A DNA stretch of 64,000 bases, from assembly GCA_028274465.1 (NCBI GenBank), contig CM051458.1, positions 88,122,085-88,186,084 on the forward strand, read 5' to 3'. The notes beneath the pieces are model-generated. The model had not been told where the DNA came from, made no database searches, and worked only from the letters and a program-made list of their open reading frames with translations. The position numbers were made by a program, and so were the translations under genes. The stretch is from Plantago ovata. Lineage: Eukaryota > Streptophyta > Magnoliopsida > Lamiales > Plantaginaceae. Positions 23,193-35,666 of the stretch are shown piece by piece (within the stretch, counting starts at the first letter, position 1; every line of letters starts with the position of its first letter).

Positions 23193-23480
23193 TGATAGAA
23201 ATCCAACTCTTTCAAAAGTTTAAACCTTTGGGGAGCAACAGAATCTAATTATTTATGTTAATTCTTCAATACTCCCCCGCACTCGTGACCGATTTCAACC
23301 TCATTGGGGAGACCAATCGAGTGGAAAGTTAATATGGGGCAGAGTTTATCTCCGAGGAGATTCGAACCCAAGTGAGCGTGAGCCTGATGGCTATGATACC
23401 ATGATAGAATTCCAACTCTCCCAAAAGTTTAAGCTGTTGGGGAGCAACAGAATCTAATTATTTATGTTAATTCCCCGATA
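23193..23480 (-). mobile_element. TRIM-like miniature LTR retroelement (288 bp)
   Basis: Two 79-bp direct repeats (23193-23271 and 23402-23480) enclose 130 internal bases. Read on the minus strand, the upstream LTR ends TTCTATCA and is followed at once by TGGTATCATAGCC (23389-23401). This is one change from the initiator-Met tRNA primer site TGGTATCAGAGCC used by many plant Copia and TRIM elements. A purine-rich tract (GAGTGCGGGGGAG) lies before the downstream LTR. The flanks CTAGA and CTACA are a possible 5-bp target duplication with one mismatch. There is no coding capacity. Size and layout fit a TRIM. Confidence 0.8.
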
Positions 23481-24069
23481 CTACACATAGAAAAAGAAAA
23501 ACACCTGGGTAGTTAAAAACTCAACCTTTAAGACCGCACGTACGTACCATGCATGCAAGTAGCGCAAATCGCCAGCATGAACTATGAAGTATGTATATAT
23601 TAATATATTAAAGGAAATATTACTAGGAAGGAAAGGAAAATACAGTTCAAGCAGTGATTTTATTGATTCAAATTTTTGTGAACGTACATTACAATAACAA
23701 TTCTACCACTATTTATGTATAGTGGTAACAAAACTCATGCACCGTGATAGATGTTACAATGCATTTTTACTTGAGCATATAAGCTGCTACGTGCAAATTG
23801 TATCAGTACATGTGTTGTTTATTATGCATGTTCATGACCCCATGAGATGAACGAGCACATATCATTTCATAACACTCCCCTTTGATGGTGCCTCTTTTTT
23901 TCTTCTTTTAAAATAGCAAATATTACAACTATTCCTATATATACAAACATCCTACACCAACTTATAACTCCACACCTAAACACTTTATGTCTCCGTCGTC
24001 AGGGAGCGAACCCTGAACCTCTCCTTCACCACTCCAGCTCCCTTCCATGTACTGCACCACCTTATACTC

Positions 24070-24264
24070 TTATCCTTGCATAATCTTCAAGATCTCCAAT
24101 ATTTTTCCAACTCTTCCTTTAGTCATTCCTTGTTGGATTCCAACTCTTCTTATATTAATTATTCCTTGTTTCATTCCAACTCTGTAAACTTTAGACCTGC
24201 ACATAACAATACTTGCTAATGGAAGTGTCACAATACTTGCCCCTATAATTAACATCCCTTTCAT
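24070..24264 (-). CDS. Possible small protein or exon with one membrane segment (uncertain)
   Basis: The minus strand reads a 64-residue ORF from ATG at 24264 (MKGMLIIGASIVTLPLASIV as the hydrophobic start, then a basic part with repeated VGMKQGI / VGIQQGM words, ending LKIMQG). The sequence just before it (CTTCCAAG) could be a splice acceptor, so this may be one exon of a longer gene. The composition looks more protein-like than the surrounding AT-rich noise, but I do not recognise a family and found no partner exons. Confidence 0.3.
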   Translation of the reverse strand: MKGMLIIGASIVTLPLASIVMCRSKVYRVGMKQGIINIRRVGIQQGMTKGRVGKILEILKIMQG

Positions 24265-24538
24265 ATCCACCTTGGAAGTAATATAGATTCAAGGAATTTA
24301 ACTCTTAGCAAATCGCTTTTTCTCTAAGGAAACTTCGTCCTTGTTAATATTAACGACCTGCCCACAAAAAAGGATAATGCAAGCAAGCAACAAAAGTCAA
24401 AACTGGAATGAAAGCAAAAAAGAAAAAACAAGAAAAGAACAAATCATGGTGGATAAATGGATAATCCACTAATCCCACCAAATATACATTCCCTATTTTG
24501 ACATTATTTTAAACCCCATTAAAATACCCAGCCAGGGT

Positions 24539-24546
24539 TATAAATA
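24539..24546 (+). promoter_or_regulatory. Probable TATA box of the STP-type transporter gene
   Basis: TATAAATA lies about 235 bases before the ATG at 24777, in an AT-rich promoter with no better TATA candidate nearby. This would put transcription start near 24570 with a 5' leader of about 200 bases. Confidence 0.5.
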
Positions 24547-24776
24547 GAATTCAATATTTTGGTATCAAATCACACCAACAAGCTGCTTTTTAACACTCAA
24601 AATAGCATCTTAATATCCCTTAATTAATTAGTTCCAACGTACGTAACTCTACTATCTGCTTCTATCATTACTAACATTCTCATTATATAAGTTCATCAAC
24701 TTAAACTAATTTCCTTCTTGCAAATTACACCTTTTTTTTTCTTTTCCAGTTACTGCATCGATCGATCGAGATAGCA

Positions 24777-26743
24777 ATGGCGGTCGGAGTGGTGATTAAG
24801 GACGATGGAAAGCAATACAACGGAAAAGTCACGTTGTTTGTCTTGCTATCTTGCATGGTCGCAGCTTCTGGAGGAATCATTTTCGGCTACGATGTTGGAG
24901 TTTCAGGTGATTACGTGCATTCGATTGTAGTGTTAATTTGATCAGTTTACGACACTGATATTGTGCCTTGGCGTTCGCCTGAGTCTATGCATGATATATA
25001 CAGTATATATATTGGAAAAGTAGTACAAACTAAATGACTAATTTTTTCTATCTAGACCTAAACATTAATTAATTCCAACTTTTGTGTTCCATTTGTAATT
25101 CTATCATGATATAAGAATCAGAGATAGAATTCTATGAACACATAATATCAATTCGTCTATAGTATTGCTCTAACAGTGTTGAGTAACTCTCTAGGTGGAG
25201 TGACGTCGATGGAACCGTTTTTGAAGGAGTTCTTTCCGGGAGTTTATAGGAAAATGACAGAAGATAAAACTTTAAGCAATTACTGCAAGTTTGATAGCCA
25301 GTTGCTAACGACTTTCACGTCCTCGCTATACATAGCTGGCCTGCTTGCTTCCTTCGTGGCTTCACTCGTTACTCGTGACTTTGGTCGCAAGCCATCCATT
25401 GTCATTGGTGGATTCGCGTATATGGTTGGGGCTGCTCTTGGTGGTGCAGCTTACAACATTTACATGTTGATACTCGGTCGTGTTCTACTAGGTGTTGGGC
25501 TTGGTTTTACTAATCAGGTACGAAAATAAAAGATGTCACACTATTTTGTAACAGGTATTAGATACCTTTGGCAGTGAGGTATCTGCTAAAAATTAAGAAA
25601 GATTGTCTCCCTTATGTTCCTAATTAAGAGCCTATAATTAACTTGTTTTCTGTTATATGTTCACAGTCAGTTCCATTATACCTCTCCGAAATGGCGCCAT
25701 CCAAATACAGAGGAGCGTTCAACATCGCATTCCAAATCTGTGTCACAATAGGTTACAATACCGCCACGCTTATAAACTACGGGACGGTAAAAATCAAAGC
25801 TGGTTACGGATGGAGAATTTCCCTCGCAATGGCAGGACTGCCAGCTCTAGTTTTGGCATTTGGGGCGCTTTTCCTCCCCGAGACTCCAAACAGCCTCATC
25901 CAACACTCCAAAGATCACGAAAAGGCAAAATTAATGCTCCAAAAGATCCGTGGTACGGAAGATGTCCAAGCTGAACTAGACGATCTGATCGAAGCAAGTT
26001 ATGCGTCACAAGCCATCAAACACCCTTTCAGGAACCTGATGCAAAGAAAGTACCGTCCACAGCTTGTCATGTCCGTATTAATACCGTTCTTTCAGCAGAT
26101 AACCGGAATCAACATCATAGCCTTTTACGCTCCGATACTATTCCTAACAATTGGTTCTGGTGAAAGTGCTTCACTCCTGTCCGCAACCGTGACAGGAATC
26201 GTGGGTGCTAGTTTCACCGTGTTATCTGTTTTGCTGGTCGATAGGCTTGGCAGAAGGCCTTTGTTCCATATAGGCGGAATTCAGATGTTTGTTTCACAGT
26301 TGTTGGTTGGTGGAATCATGATGGCTCAATTAGGTGATCAAGGCGGCGTGAGCAAAGAGTATGCCTTGGCTATACTAGTCTTGATCTGCATATACATTTC
26401 GGGTTTTGGGTTGTCATGGGGTCCTCTAGGATGGGTCGTGGCGAGTGAGATTTTCCCTCTGGAGATTCGATCAGCAGGACAATCTATTGTGGTGGCTGTC
26501 AACTTGTTCATGACTTTTGTCATTGCACAAGTTTTCTTGCTAATGCTTTGTCATCTGAAGGCAGGGCTCTTCTTCTTTTTCGCGGCGTGGGTGTTGTTGA
26601 TGTCTGTGTTTGTGTATTTCTTTCTTCCTGAGACAAAGGGTATTCCCATTGAGAAGGTGGATAAAATCTGGGGTGAGCATTGGTTTTGGAAGAGATTCGT
26701 CGATGTTAAGGTGCATGAAGAGAGTAAGATCGGGGATGCTTAA
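24777..26743 (+). CDS. STP: STP-type monosaccharide/H+ symporter (MFS)
   Basis: Three exons join in phase: 24777-24906, 25195-25517 and 25667-26743, giving 509 residues, the usual STP length. Family marks are GGIIFGYDVGVSGGVTSM in helix 1, RDFGRKPS and DRLGRRPLF (the two MFS RXGRR-type loops), LPETPNS after helix 6, PFFQQITGIN in helix 7 and the closing FLPETKGIPIEKV. The Cys in NYCKFDSQ and the Cys in MLCHLKAG match the pair that forms the lid-domain disulfide in Arabidopsis STP10. STPs import hexoses with protons across the plasma membrane into sink cells. The exact member and sugar cannot be told from sequence alone; the third exon looks closest to less-studied STP5-like members, with low certainty. 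Confidence 0.92.
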
Positions 26744-27765
26744 GTAAACAAACCGAAACAGCTGATTCTCTATTCTACTACGAGTGTTTTTGTTTTCAAT
26801 CTGTGTCATATATGTATCATAAAGGATCAAATCACAATATAGATATACTGTAACTTTGAAGTAAGATTCAAGGTTAAGTTAAAGTGAGTGTGAAATATGT
26901 TCTTGTTCTTGGGCATTTTAGTATCCCATGCTTCATCTTTGGTTGTATTGTATCAAGTATCAACAAAGGTAAAATTGAATGGATAAGTTGCTGTTCTTCA
27001 ATAAATTGTCAATGGAGAATACCATTCTCATAAATTAGCCAATTGTTCTGCAAAGTTGAGTTATTTTGCTTTCTTAATGAGAGAGTTCCATTTTCTAATA
27101 AGAGTTTCATTTTTCTCCTCTAGGCCAGATTAAGGCCCACATTCAATTGATACACTCTTTGAGCTATGGACCTATGACATTCTCACTTTTTGAATCACTG
27201 GGCTAAACAAACTTTCTTTATGGGCTTATATGCACATAAAGTTGAAAATCATCTAAGGCTCGAGTCCATTATCTCCTTCAAATTTTCCGCAGGTAACATT
27301 AGCAACACCACCTATTTAAAACAAAATTGAGGAAACTAGAGCTGGTATGGAATCCTGATTGTTCGAATTGTCTAGCAAAGTCATGTTATTCTGCGGGATG
27401 GGTGGTAGTTTTTTCTCATTGGCCCGGCTTAGTTGTTTGCATGGGCTGAAATGCACATGCAAAGAAACACGAATTATGTACTCCGACAGTGTAATCATTG
27501 AAGTATATAACTAAGAAGCTATAGCCAAAGATTTGGGCTATGCCCACTAACATCAACATCAAGTTCATTGTATCCAGCTGCCTATTTGATGGAGTGACAC
27601 TCGACATCACCACATTGGATCGACTTAAGAGCTAAGAGTCCTCTATAAAATATAAATAACTCCACTTTCAAGAAGGAAAATGCTAATCATTATATCTACT
27701 GTTCCACTGACATCAAATTAACTTAGGTGCTCTTTGTACACTCTCTCACAGTGCACTACAATTGT
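26744..27765. other. Intergenic, STP 3' flank
   Basis: The first roughly 250 bases probably hold the STP 3'UTR. A 65-residue minus-strand ORF at 27416-27613 is hydrophobic but matches no family I know. Nothing else is supported. Confidence 0.4.
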
Positions 27766-27974
27766 CAGGGGCGGAGGCACTCTAGGGCAGCGTAGTGCTG
27801 CCGCACTACCCAAAAAAAAAAATTTCCAATTCAATACAGTTTTGTTGTGTCATTAAAGTAGTAATTTTCCTCTATTTTTTACCTTAAAATCAATGAAAAA
27901 TATTATTAATATAAATATATTAGATCTTTTGATCTTACCGCTCTATGTAATTTGCGATCCTGGCTCCACCCCTG
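27766..27974. mobile_element. hAT-type MITE of the CAGGGGCGGAG family, copy B (209 bp)
   Basis: It begins CAGGGGCGGAGGCACTC and ends GGCTCCACCCCTG, an inverted-repeat pair. It is flanked by the perfect 8-bp repeat ACAATTGT (27758-27765 and 27975-27982). The interior shares TAGTGCTGCCGCACTACC and the AATACAGTTTTGTTGTGTCA region with copy A at 21987-22280, in opposite orientation. No transposase is present. Confidence 0.88.
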
Positions 27975-27982
27975 ACAATTGT

Positions 27983-30900
27983 TATATAGGATCGGATAAT
28001 CAATCACCCTCGAGTATAGTCTCTCAGATCCGATTTGATCATATGACAAATCGGATATATTGCATCCCCACTTTAGTTTTGAGCGGAATTTTCTATGTCA
28101 GTTCATATGCCACCCTCTATACCAGCTTTAAAAATTTGACACGTGGCAACAAATTACCTAGACCATCACACCATATAACCCTTCTTTTTATTTCCTTCAT
28201 GTTTTTACCTTATGCCATTTGTTTTCTTTCTTTCTTTTTTTCGGATAATTTTAGAGAAAATTTTTTCACATGATAAAAATTTTGGTGGTCCATTTTATTT
28301 TTGTATTGAAAAATATAATTAAACAACGAAATAAGATGTTACTTTTCGGTTCCAATTTTGGATTAACACTCTATTTTGTTAATTCCTTTTACAAAAAATA
28401 TAAACACAAAATAACTTTAAATTCTACCCAAAAAAAATTAAAAATTTTATGTTATGAGACATAATATTTATACTTATCAAATAATAACTTTTTTAATTAT
28501 TTTTCTGGTATGATTTGAAATTAATTTAAGATCAAAAGAATTTTTATTTAACAAGATTAACAAAATATGGTGGAATGAAGTATAATAATAGCAGATGTAA
28601 TAGTACTAAATATTCATGCACAATTGTTTCCAGAGCAATACTGAGATATTTTTAAAAATTAGTATAAGGTAAAATTAAAATATGCAAAACAATTATGTTT
28701 CTTTTCCTTTTAAAATTCACATTATCATACCAATAATCTGTTGGGTATCGTCAGTATTCTTTCGTTTGATTTTCAATAAACCAAGTGCATGCCACAGTTG
28801 ACTCAATATCGAAATTCATATATAGCCAGTAAGTCCTGGTATGGGACCTTATCCCTTTTAATTTCATTCATTTCCGGCTCCATAAAATGAAAATGGTTGA
28901 CCTCTTTCTCACCCTTCAATGTGGATGGAATCCTAATTTCATCATACTCGGGTCCCTCATGATCATCAAAACTCTTCTTTTTTCTAGTTCGCTATTTTTT
29001 TCCATTGATACCATTACGTATTTACGTGCAACTAATTAAATCTAACAATATCGTACCATTTCTTTCTTAAGTTTCATTGCTTCTAAGTGCTTCCATAACA
29101 ACACCGTTTTCCTGGTAGCAGTTAATTAAGGAAACTGCAAATATCAAGCGTATGTAATACAAGTTGTACCTATTTTCATGAGAGAACATCAACAACCGAA
29201 GAAATTAATAAACTCAAAGTAATATAAATAAAAGAAAATGGTCAAATATCTTATGTCAAAACCCATCAAAATTCAACATGACGTCACCAAAAGTGCATTT
29301 TTTGTTGCACATAGTCAACTGGTTCCAGGGCATGAAAGTCGTGTTTGGCAAATTAGTGAAACGACAATCGAGGTTCTGCCCACAAAAGATTATTTTGCAA
29401 TTACGTGAGCCAAATGATTCAAAGCTTAAGACAAATTAATATTAATTTTTATCTTATATGTTAATAATTGAGCTACTAATAAATAATTAGTGTGTTTTTT
29501 GTTTTGTACAAAACCAACGGCTGTAGAATTTATAGCAGGTGGATTTATTTTTTTCTTTTGGGGTAGAGTACGTTGAAGGTTTTGATCTCTTTGAGAAATA
29601 ATAGAGTGCAATTATTATATTTTTATATATTGAGCACACATCAATCAAATATTGCCTCGGAGGAAAATATATACCAAAACTTGAATGTGACACTCTTTAC
29701 AATTTCACGAGCAATCATTGTTGTGTTGACACAATATATAGTCAAGGATAAAGGGGACATCACGGCATAAGTTTAGCCGAAGGAGTCTGATATGTGTGCG
29801 ATCATTGGGTGAATAATTAAACCTGTAAGACGCAAGGAAACTGATGACTCGATCCCATTGAAGGGTGTAGCGTAGACCGACCTTGATCTTCTCAGAAGAG
29901 TTCAACTTTCAAGTGAGCATACCCAAAAGATTGTGAATTATGCCTGAGTTGGATGAAGTCAAAGCAAATTCTGATGGAGTCAGGTCTCAATACTTAAGTG
30001 CAAATCATTTGTCTGACTTGGGCATGGGGCAAAAGTCTAATAAAACTATCTATTGTATCCAGTTCCCTCCAAAGGCACCGGGTGCAACGCCCTTGACCTA
30101 TCCTTAAGATTTAAATATGTAGAACAATATGGTTGCTTTGTTATTATTGAATTATGATTTGAGTCTCAGTGAAACGAGGTGAAAAATACCAACACGTTTC
30201 AATTTCAGCTTACCCACAAGGTAAAATTGATATGGAAACGGAAATGAACTGTTTTGGCAAATAAAAATGTCTCCGACTTTGTACATTTTTAAAAAACTCT
30301 TTTTTATTTAGAAGTAACATGAAACATTGAAAGTTTAATCCTCGACTTATATTTATATTTTGCCATATAGGTAAAGGTCGAGTGCGTATCATATTCAAAT
30401 GATGGATGTAATAGTTCCTTTTTGCTACTTGAGCTAGGCTTGCTAAAAATTTGAAGAATCTTTGTCAAAAGAGAAATTAAGCATGCATTCACATTGATAA
30501 GTCGATCGATCATGCATAGAGTACGAATGATTGAAACTTAGTCATTCGTCATTGTCATACTCATATAGCCATGTGAATTGTGAGGCACACATTCGTGTGG
30601 AGACCACACATGATATATACATGTAACATGTTTATAAATATACGATATGATAACACTAGCTATATATTTACGACGACATGTAGCCACAAAATTGTAACGT
30701 ACGTAGGGCACGTAAATGCAACCTATTTGACTCTTATATTCCGAGTATGACTGCTACAAAAATATTCATACTCAATCTAATATTCGTCATGTATGAGATG
30801 CTAATCATAATATTCTTGATCGCATTCTCATGATGAATGATCATGTCTATAAGTATTACAGTAATTGGTAATCTAAGTAGTATCGAATAGTGAAATTTGT

Positions 30901-33900
30901 TTGGTTGCGACTTAATTAATTAGGGGAGATTGTATAAACTGAATTTCGTCAAGGCGAATGTAGTGACTACCTAAGTTCGTATAATGGCATGAAGTTTAAA
31001 ATTAAGTTGTGATAAAAACTAATTAATCATATGATAGTTACTTGGGTGGTGTTGGGTTAAAGGGAAGGGGAAGCTCACTTCTATAATCACTGGAAGGATT
31101 TGTTCTTGGATCATAAAGCATGTCTAGATAGTTAACTTTCAAGCATACTTTAACTTGTGTCCTTTTGTAATTATTGTCGTTTTGAGCATTTATTATACTT
31201 GTTTTAATACAAACTACTCTAAATTTGCTGCTTAAAAAATTATATGATAGAAAAACTCAATAAAAAAATCCGAAACTCGTACGTGGACGGGAAGTACATG
31301 CACCACCGATTTATATCAAGTGGACATGTTAGGCCTGCGGGATACCAAATCACAAAGACAATTCAAAGTAAAAATTTCAATTGGGAAAAGTTGTTCTTGT
31401 CACCTACTTTTTGTATTTAATGAGCCAAAACAATGTTTCAAAGTCTTGTTGGTTTTCAAATTCAGTGACTAGTCGCAGCGTCCCATCATTTTATTCATGA
31501 ATTGAAATTTGATGCATGAGCTGAACCAATAAAGAACTAAACGAAGCTTCTTGCCCTTGTTTCTTTTAATAATTATTATTATTACATCAGTATAGTTGTA
31601 GTGATGAAGTATTTTCAACAAAACTTTATAACCATGGTAGTAGTCTTAAGGAATTTGATGAAGATTTTAATTAGACTAAAAGTTGGTATAATTTGGAATA
31701 AGTCACGTCGGTAGAAATGAAAAAAGAAAACCTACCACTTAATTAGAGAGATGAAAGTTGATCGATTCGATTCTCATCCATCGAATGTGATATTTATAAT
31801 ATGTCACTGTAGCTTGTAAGCATCTATGGATTGATTATGATATATATATATTAATCGATATATACTTATTTGTAACACAATAATTTTGAATGCCATAATG
31901 TCCTCTTGCATTAAGAATCTACTTTTTTTTTCCCACGACAATCTTAACAGTACAGGTTCTGAGAAATATTCTAGATGTTGAAATGTATGTTGATCGGTGT
32001 CGTGATTCTGCATAATGCCCCAGCATCACACGAATATGATATAAGTTATTCGTAAATTCACATAAAATAATGTAGTTACGGCTCAAACTTTACGCCTCGA
32101 ATATATATATAACTCTGCTTGCTTACAAGATGTTGATTAATTTTTAAGTTTATAGCGCAATTGATTATAGCTAACAACGCATTGCTAGCTACTGATCATA
32201 ATCAATTGTGCTGAATCAGTTAGATTTGTTTTGTCTTTTTTTTTAACGGCTAAAACATTTGTTAATGAACTACGTACGTACTACTGAGCATGATCAGTAG
32301 TGCTCACTAAAACAATTAAGCTTACAAGAGTCCGAAGACTCCGAACGGATGATCAGGACCACCAAAGGCATCAAACCAGCCTTATAACTTAAATCAGTTA
32401 TATTAACTTAGCCATATTACAATTAGAGTGCTGCATTAAATAATTTTTAGATTCAAAAGAAAACCTAGCTACTTCAGCTAATAACCTACTTACTTTTTGC
32501 GAGTTTATATCTTTAACAGATAGAATCTATACGTAATTTCATAACCTCTTATGTTTCGCCTTACTAGTTTAAACAAAATAAAATGAGTTGGATGTAAAGA
32601 GAGATTTATTGTACTACATATATCTTGTCCCTGTTGATTGGTATCAAATTTGTATTAAAAACCAAAAGTTAATGATCATTATTATGTGTGTTAGGCATAA
32701 AATTTCTTCTTTTTCCTAAACCAAAAGGAAAGATGAATTATTATTAGTATTTATTTATTTATTTATTTTTGTTTACTACTATATCTACATAAGAGAAAAA
32801 CACAAAATCTAGATAGGAGTGAACTAGGAGCTATATATATTCCCTGAGAAGAACATATTCTTCTCATTTCAAATTCAAATTCCTATTTTGTAATAATGAC
32901 AATTAAAAATTTGATCAAATTATTCCTTTTTATCTTGCAGATAATATTCCTATAAATTTGATTGCAAGAAAAACTAGGTGTTTATAGAATAATTTCGCTT
33001 CATCTACGTACTCTAATGGACTGTTGGCGCAATATACATACTAAGTTTTATATGTTGTCAAACATGCCCAAAAGTTACTACTACTAAACAGAGACGAAAG
33101 GTAAAGAGAACGACACAACTTGAAGTTTTATGAAAAACATCGATGCCAGGCATCCAATACTCAAAATACTCGATCCGTGTTGAGCCCTATGAAAAATGGT
33201 TTTGTTATCAATCAAGATCATATCAAAGACAACGATTAATATCCAAATTCCTTGTAATACAATATATCACAGTTGAGGTGGTCGAATTAAAGAAGAGAAT
33301 GTTTCTCCACTAACACGAATGGTCTTAAATCAAGTCCTTTTTCGCTAATAAAGTAGTATAACAAAAGTACAATAAAAGAGAATTACAGCCAATTTAAGAA
33401 ATACGTGATAGTTAAGAAACAAAATAATAATATTCACAAATTAATCATGCAATAATTGTCTGTACAATAATAACCTTTACTTCTTTCCTAGGATGTTGGG
33501 AACCGAACATAGAGGAATTGGATGCTCCCCCTATAGGCTGTATTTTTCTACCAATATATAAGGACATTAAGATGCATGTTCAATTATATTACTCCTGTAT
33601 CACAGATCTATATATCATATATGTAGCTAAGAATTAATGGGCAACTATGAGCGATCAAAATTAAACCTTTTTGACCATATTCTCTTCTAAAATGCTCTCC
33701 TTTTGACTGAAATGTACCCAGCTAGCAAGGTTTCCTGATAACTTATGAGCAGCACCTTGTATATAATCTGTAGTAGAATCATGATTATACTCCAAGTACT
33801 GCAAGTCGAACCGTATTCCATTACAGATCATGTATTCTATTAAAGGATGGACAGGATATATCATTATATCCAATAATTACTATACTAAGAAGGAAAAAAA

Positions 33901-33964
33901 AAAAGAAAAACAAGAAGATATGATAGAGGGAGAGAAGGGAGTCTATATATATACTGATTAATTG
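27983..33964. other. 6-kb gene-poor AT-rich region
   Basis: Only short, low-complexity ORFs are present and none resembles a known protein. At 32235-32395 a poly-T tract followed by GCTTACAAGAG and AGGACCACCAAAGGC words resembles the 3' end of the LINE remnant at 43747, read on the minus strand, and may be another 5'-truncated copy. A short TTTA microsatellite lies near 32748-32768. No RNA gene was found by eye. Confidence 0.4.
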
Positions 33965-33972
33965 GTTAGATT

Positions 33973-34141
33973 CTATGTTTTAAAAAACAGGTTAGACTGG
34001 CCGGTTCGACTGTGAATCGGTGGATGGACGGCTCGATAATATTTCGGTCTGACCTCGACATAGCTAATCCGATCCAACTTCAGTCCGACCTCTTTTTGGG
34101 GGTGCCCGACTCGGCTTCCTGTTCCCAGTTTCAAAACATAG
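33973..34141. mobile_element. Small hAT-like MITE (169 bp)
   Basis: The ends are inverted repeats, CTATGTTTTAAAA on the left and CTATGTTTTGAAA inward from the right. They are flanked by the perfect 8-bp direct repeat GTTAGATT (33965-33972 and 34142-34149). The interior is GC-richer than its surroundings and non-coding. Confidence 0.82.
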
Positions 34142-34149
34142 GTTAGATT

Positions 34150-34825
34150 TGTGTTTAAAAAGCACTGCAAAATGCATAACTCATTGAATTTTACTTGAAT
34201 TAATGAAGATTTAATGAAAAAATATACATATATTAATTAAAAACTTCGAAAGTTTGGGGTGCCTCGGCCACCCTCTATCTCCGCCCCTGGTTATATCATC
34301 CAACAAACACTAGCTATATACTTGATGTAATAAGCAAATACTGGCATGATTTCTACTGAATTTAGTGTGGGCATAATTATCACTAAGACTAATATTTCTA
34401 CATATTATCTGCGCAGTCAAATTAATTTATATAAATATTTATTGTCCAGATGGCAGGTCTAGAAGTGCTCATTACAACCTGCTTGAAAAAGTTGAAAAAT
34501 GCCTACCGATCGATGTATGCATGTATCTGTATTTTCGGTTCGATATTTTAATTATCTGCAGTAGCTTATGTATTTTTCTCAGAATATTTTTTTTTTTTTT
34601 TTTGAAGAAAGAAATTAAGATTATATTATGTGTGTTTATATGAGTGGTGTATATATGTGCTAAACACACGGGCGATATTAAGTGGTCCACAAAGACAAAA
34701 GAATTTAATTAACATACGCCAACTAGTACTAGTCGATCTGTCCCCATGCTACCTCCCATACGGTCACACCAGCCAGCGCTATACTATTCATTAGTACTTA
34801 GTTAACTCCCTTTCATTAAGCTTTC
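34150..34825. other. Intergenic, with one end of a CAGGGGCGGAG-family element
   Basis: At 34252-34290 the sequence GTTTGGGGTGCCTCGGCC followed by ATCTCCGCCCCTG resembles the right end of the hAT MITE family seen at 21987 and 27766. The matching left end was not found, so it is a fragment or a diverged copy. The rest is AT-rich with no gene. Confidence 0.4.
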
Positions 34826-35039
34826 AATAATTTGTTTCCTCCATCCGACACTCCTTGTGACGCTACATGCCTCAATCACTCAATTGATTCCAGTCCGACC
34901 CTTTTATGAGTTCATCTCAGTATATGTGATATGTGTACTGATTTGTGAGATAAACTCATGAAACGGTCGGTTCGGGATCAATTGAATCGTTGCGGCACGG
35001 AACGTTACAAGGAGTGTCGGATAGAGGAAACAAATTATT
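34826..35039. repeat. Long fold-back (two arms of about 95 bp)
   Basis: The left arm starts AATAATTTGTTTCCTCCATC and the right arm ends with its complement (GATAGAGGAAACAAATTATT). Matching continues inward through CCGACACTCCTTGTRACG and CAATTGATYC to ATGAGTTYATCTCA, with a loop of about 25 bases. I estimate 80-90 % pairing. No target duplication is evident. It could be a fold-back MITE or a hairpin RNA precursor; no known microRNA was recognised in it. Confidence 0.8.
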
Positions 35040-35650
35040 CTACAACAATTGTGCTTACATTTTAGTAAATAATAATACCTATATCATTTCTAATCTAATG
35101 ATTTGGAAAAAAAAGATTTTATGGTAAATTTACATGTAGATAATACTTTGTTGTGATGCCAACGACGACCATCAACTTAACTGAATAGCATGGAACATCA
35201 CAATTCTCATGGCTTCAAACTTATATTTGTAATTAAATGCAAAATTTGTGATCATGACTATAGTCGTACTGGTGTAGTAGTTAACAAATACTCATATAAT
35301 ATCGCAAGAAAATCAACTCTCGTGAATCGTAATATCCTTGCAGAAAAATTTATAAGAGAAGGCAGAATCAAGATAACTCAAAAAGATCACTAATTAGTTC
35401 TTACCAAACTAACCTTCGAGATATTTCCAAAATTCGGAGCAATATGTATGAGAGGGAGAGGTTATATGGATGAGAGAATCTTTGATAAAGAAGAAAAGAA
35501 ATCCAAGCTAACTTAACTTACCTGTAGCTTGAGGTGGTAGGGACGATAACAAGAGCTTATAGGCTAGTCCACAACGTTGACAAAGCGCGTCTCTAAATGT
35601 CATTTTAGTCATGTTCCTTTTAACTACTTTATACCTTACAATATGAATTG
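35040..35650. other. Upstream region of the amino acid permease gene
   Basis: Non-coding and AT-rich. A 67-residue ORF at 35190-35393 matches nothing I know. Confidence 0.4.
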
Positions 35651-35658
35651 TTCTTCCT

Positions 35659-35666
35659 TATATATA
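35659..35666 (+). promoter_or_regulatory. Probable TATA box of the amino acid permease gene
   Basis: TATATATA (inside CCTTATATATACCC) lies about 155 bases before the ATG at 35818, and the sequence that follows it is C/A-rich as in plant 5' leaders. Confidence 0.5.

Noticed and set aside
27416..27613. Hydrophobic minus-strand ORF of 65 residues
   Set aside because: It looks like a piece of a membrane protein, but I found no neighbouring exons and no family motif.
29486..29905. Several 60-70 residue ORFs
   Set aside because: Overlapping short frames in AT-rich sequence with no coding character.
32276..32312. ACTACTGA...TCAGTAGT hairpin near the poly-T tract
   Set aside because: An 8-bp stem is too short to mean anything in AT-rich sequence without other support.
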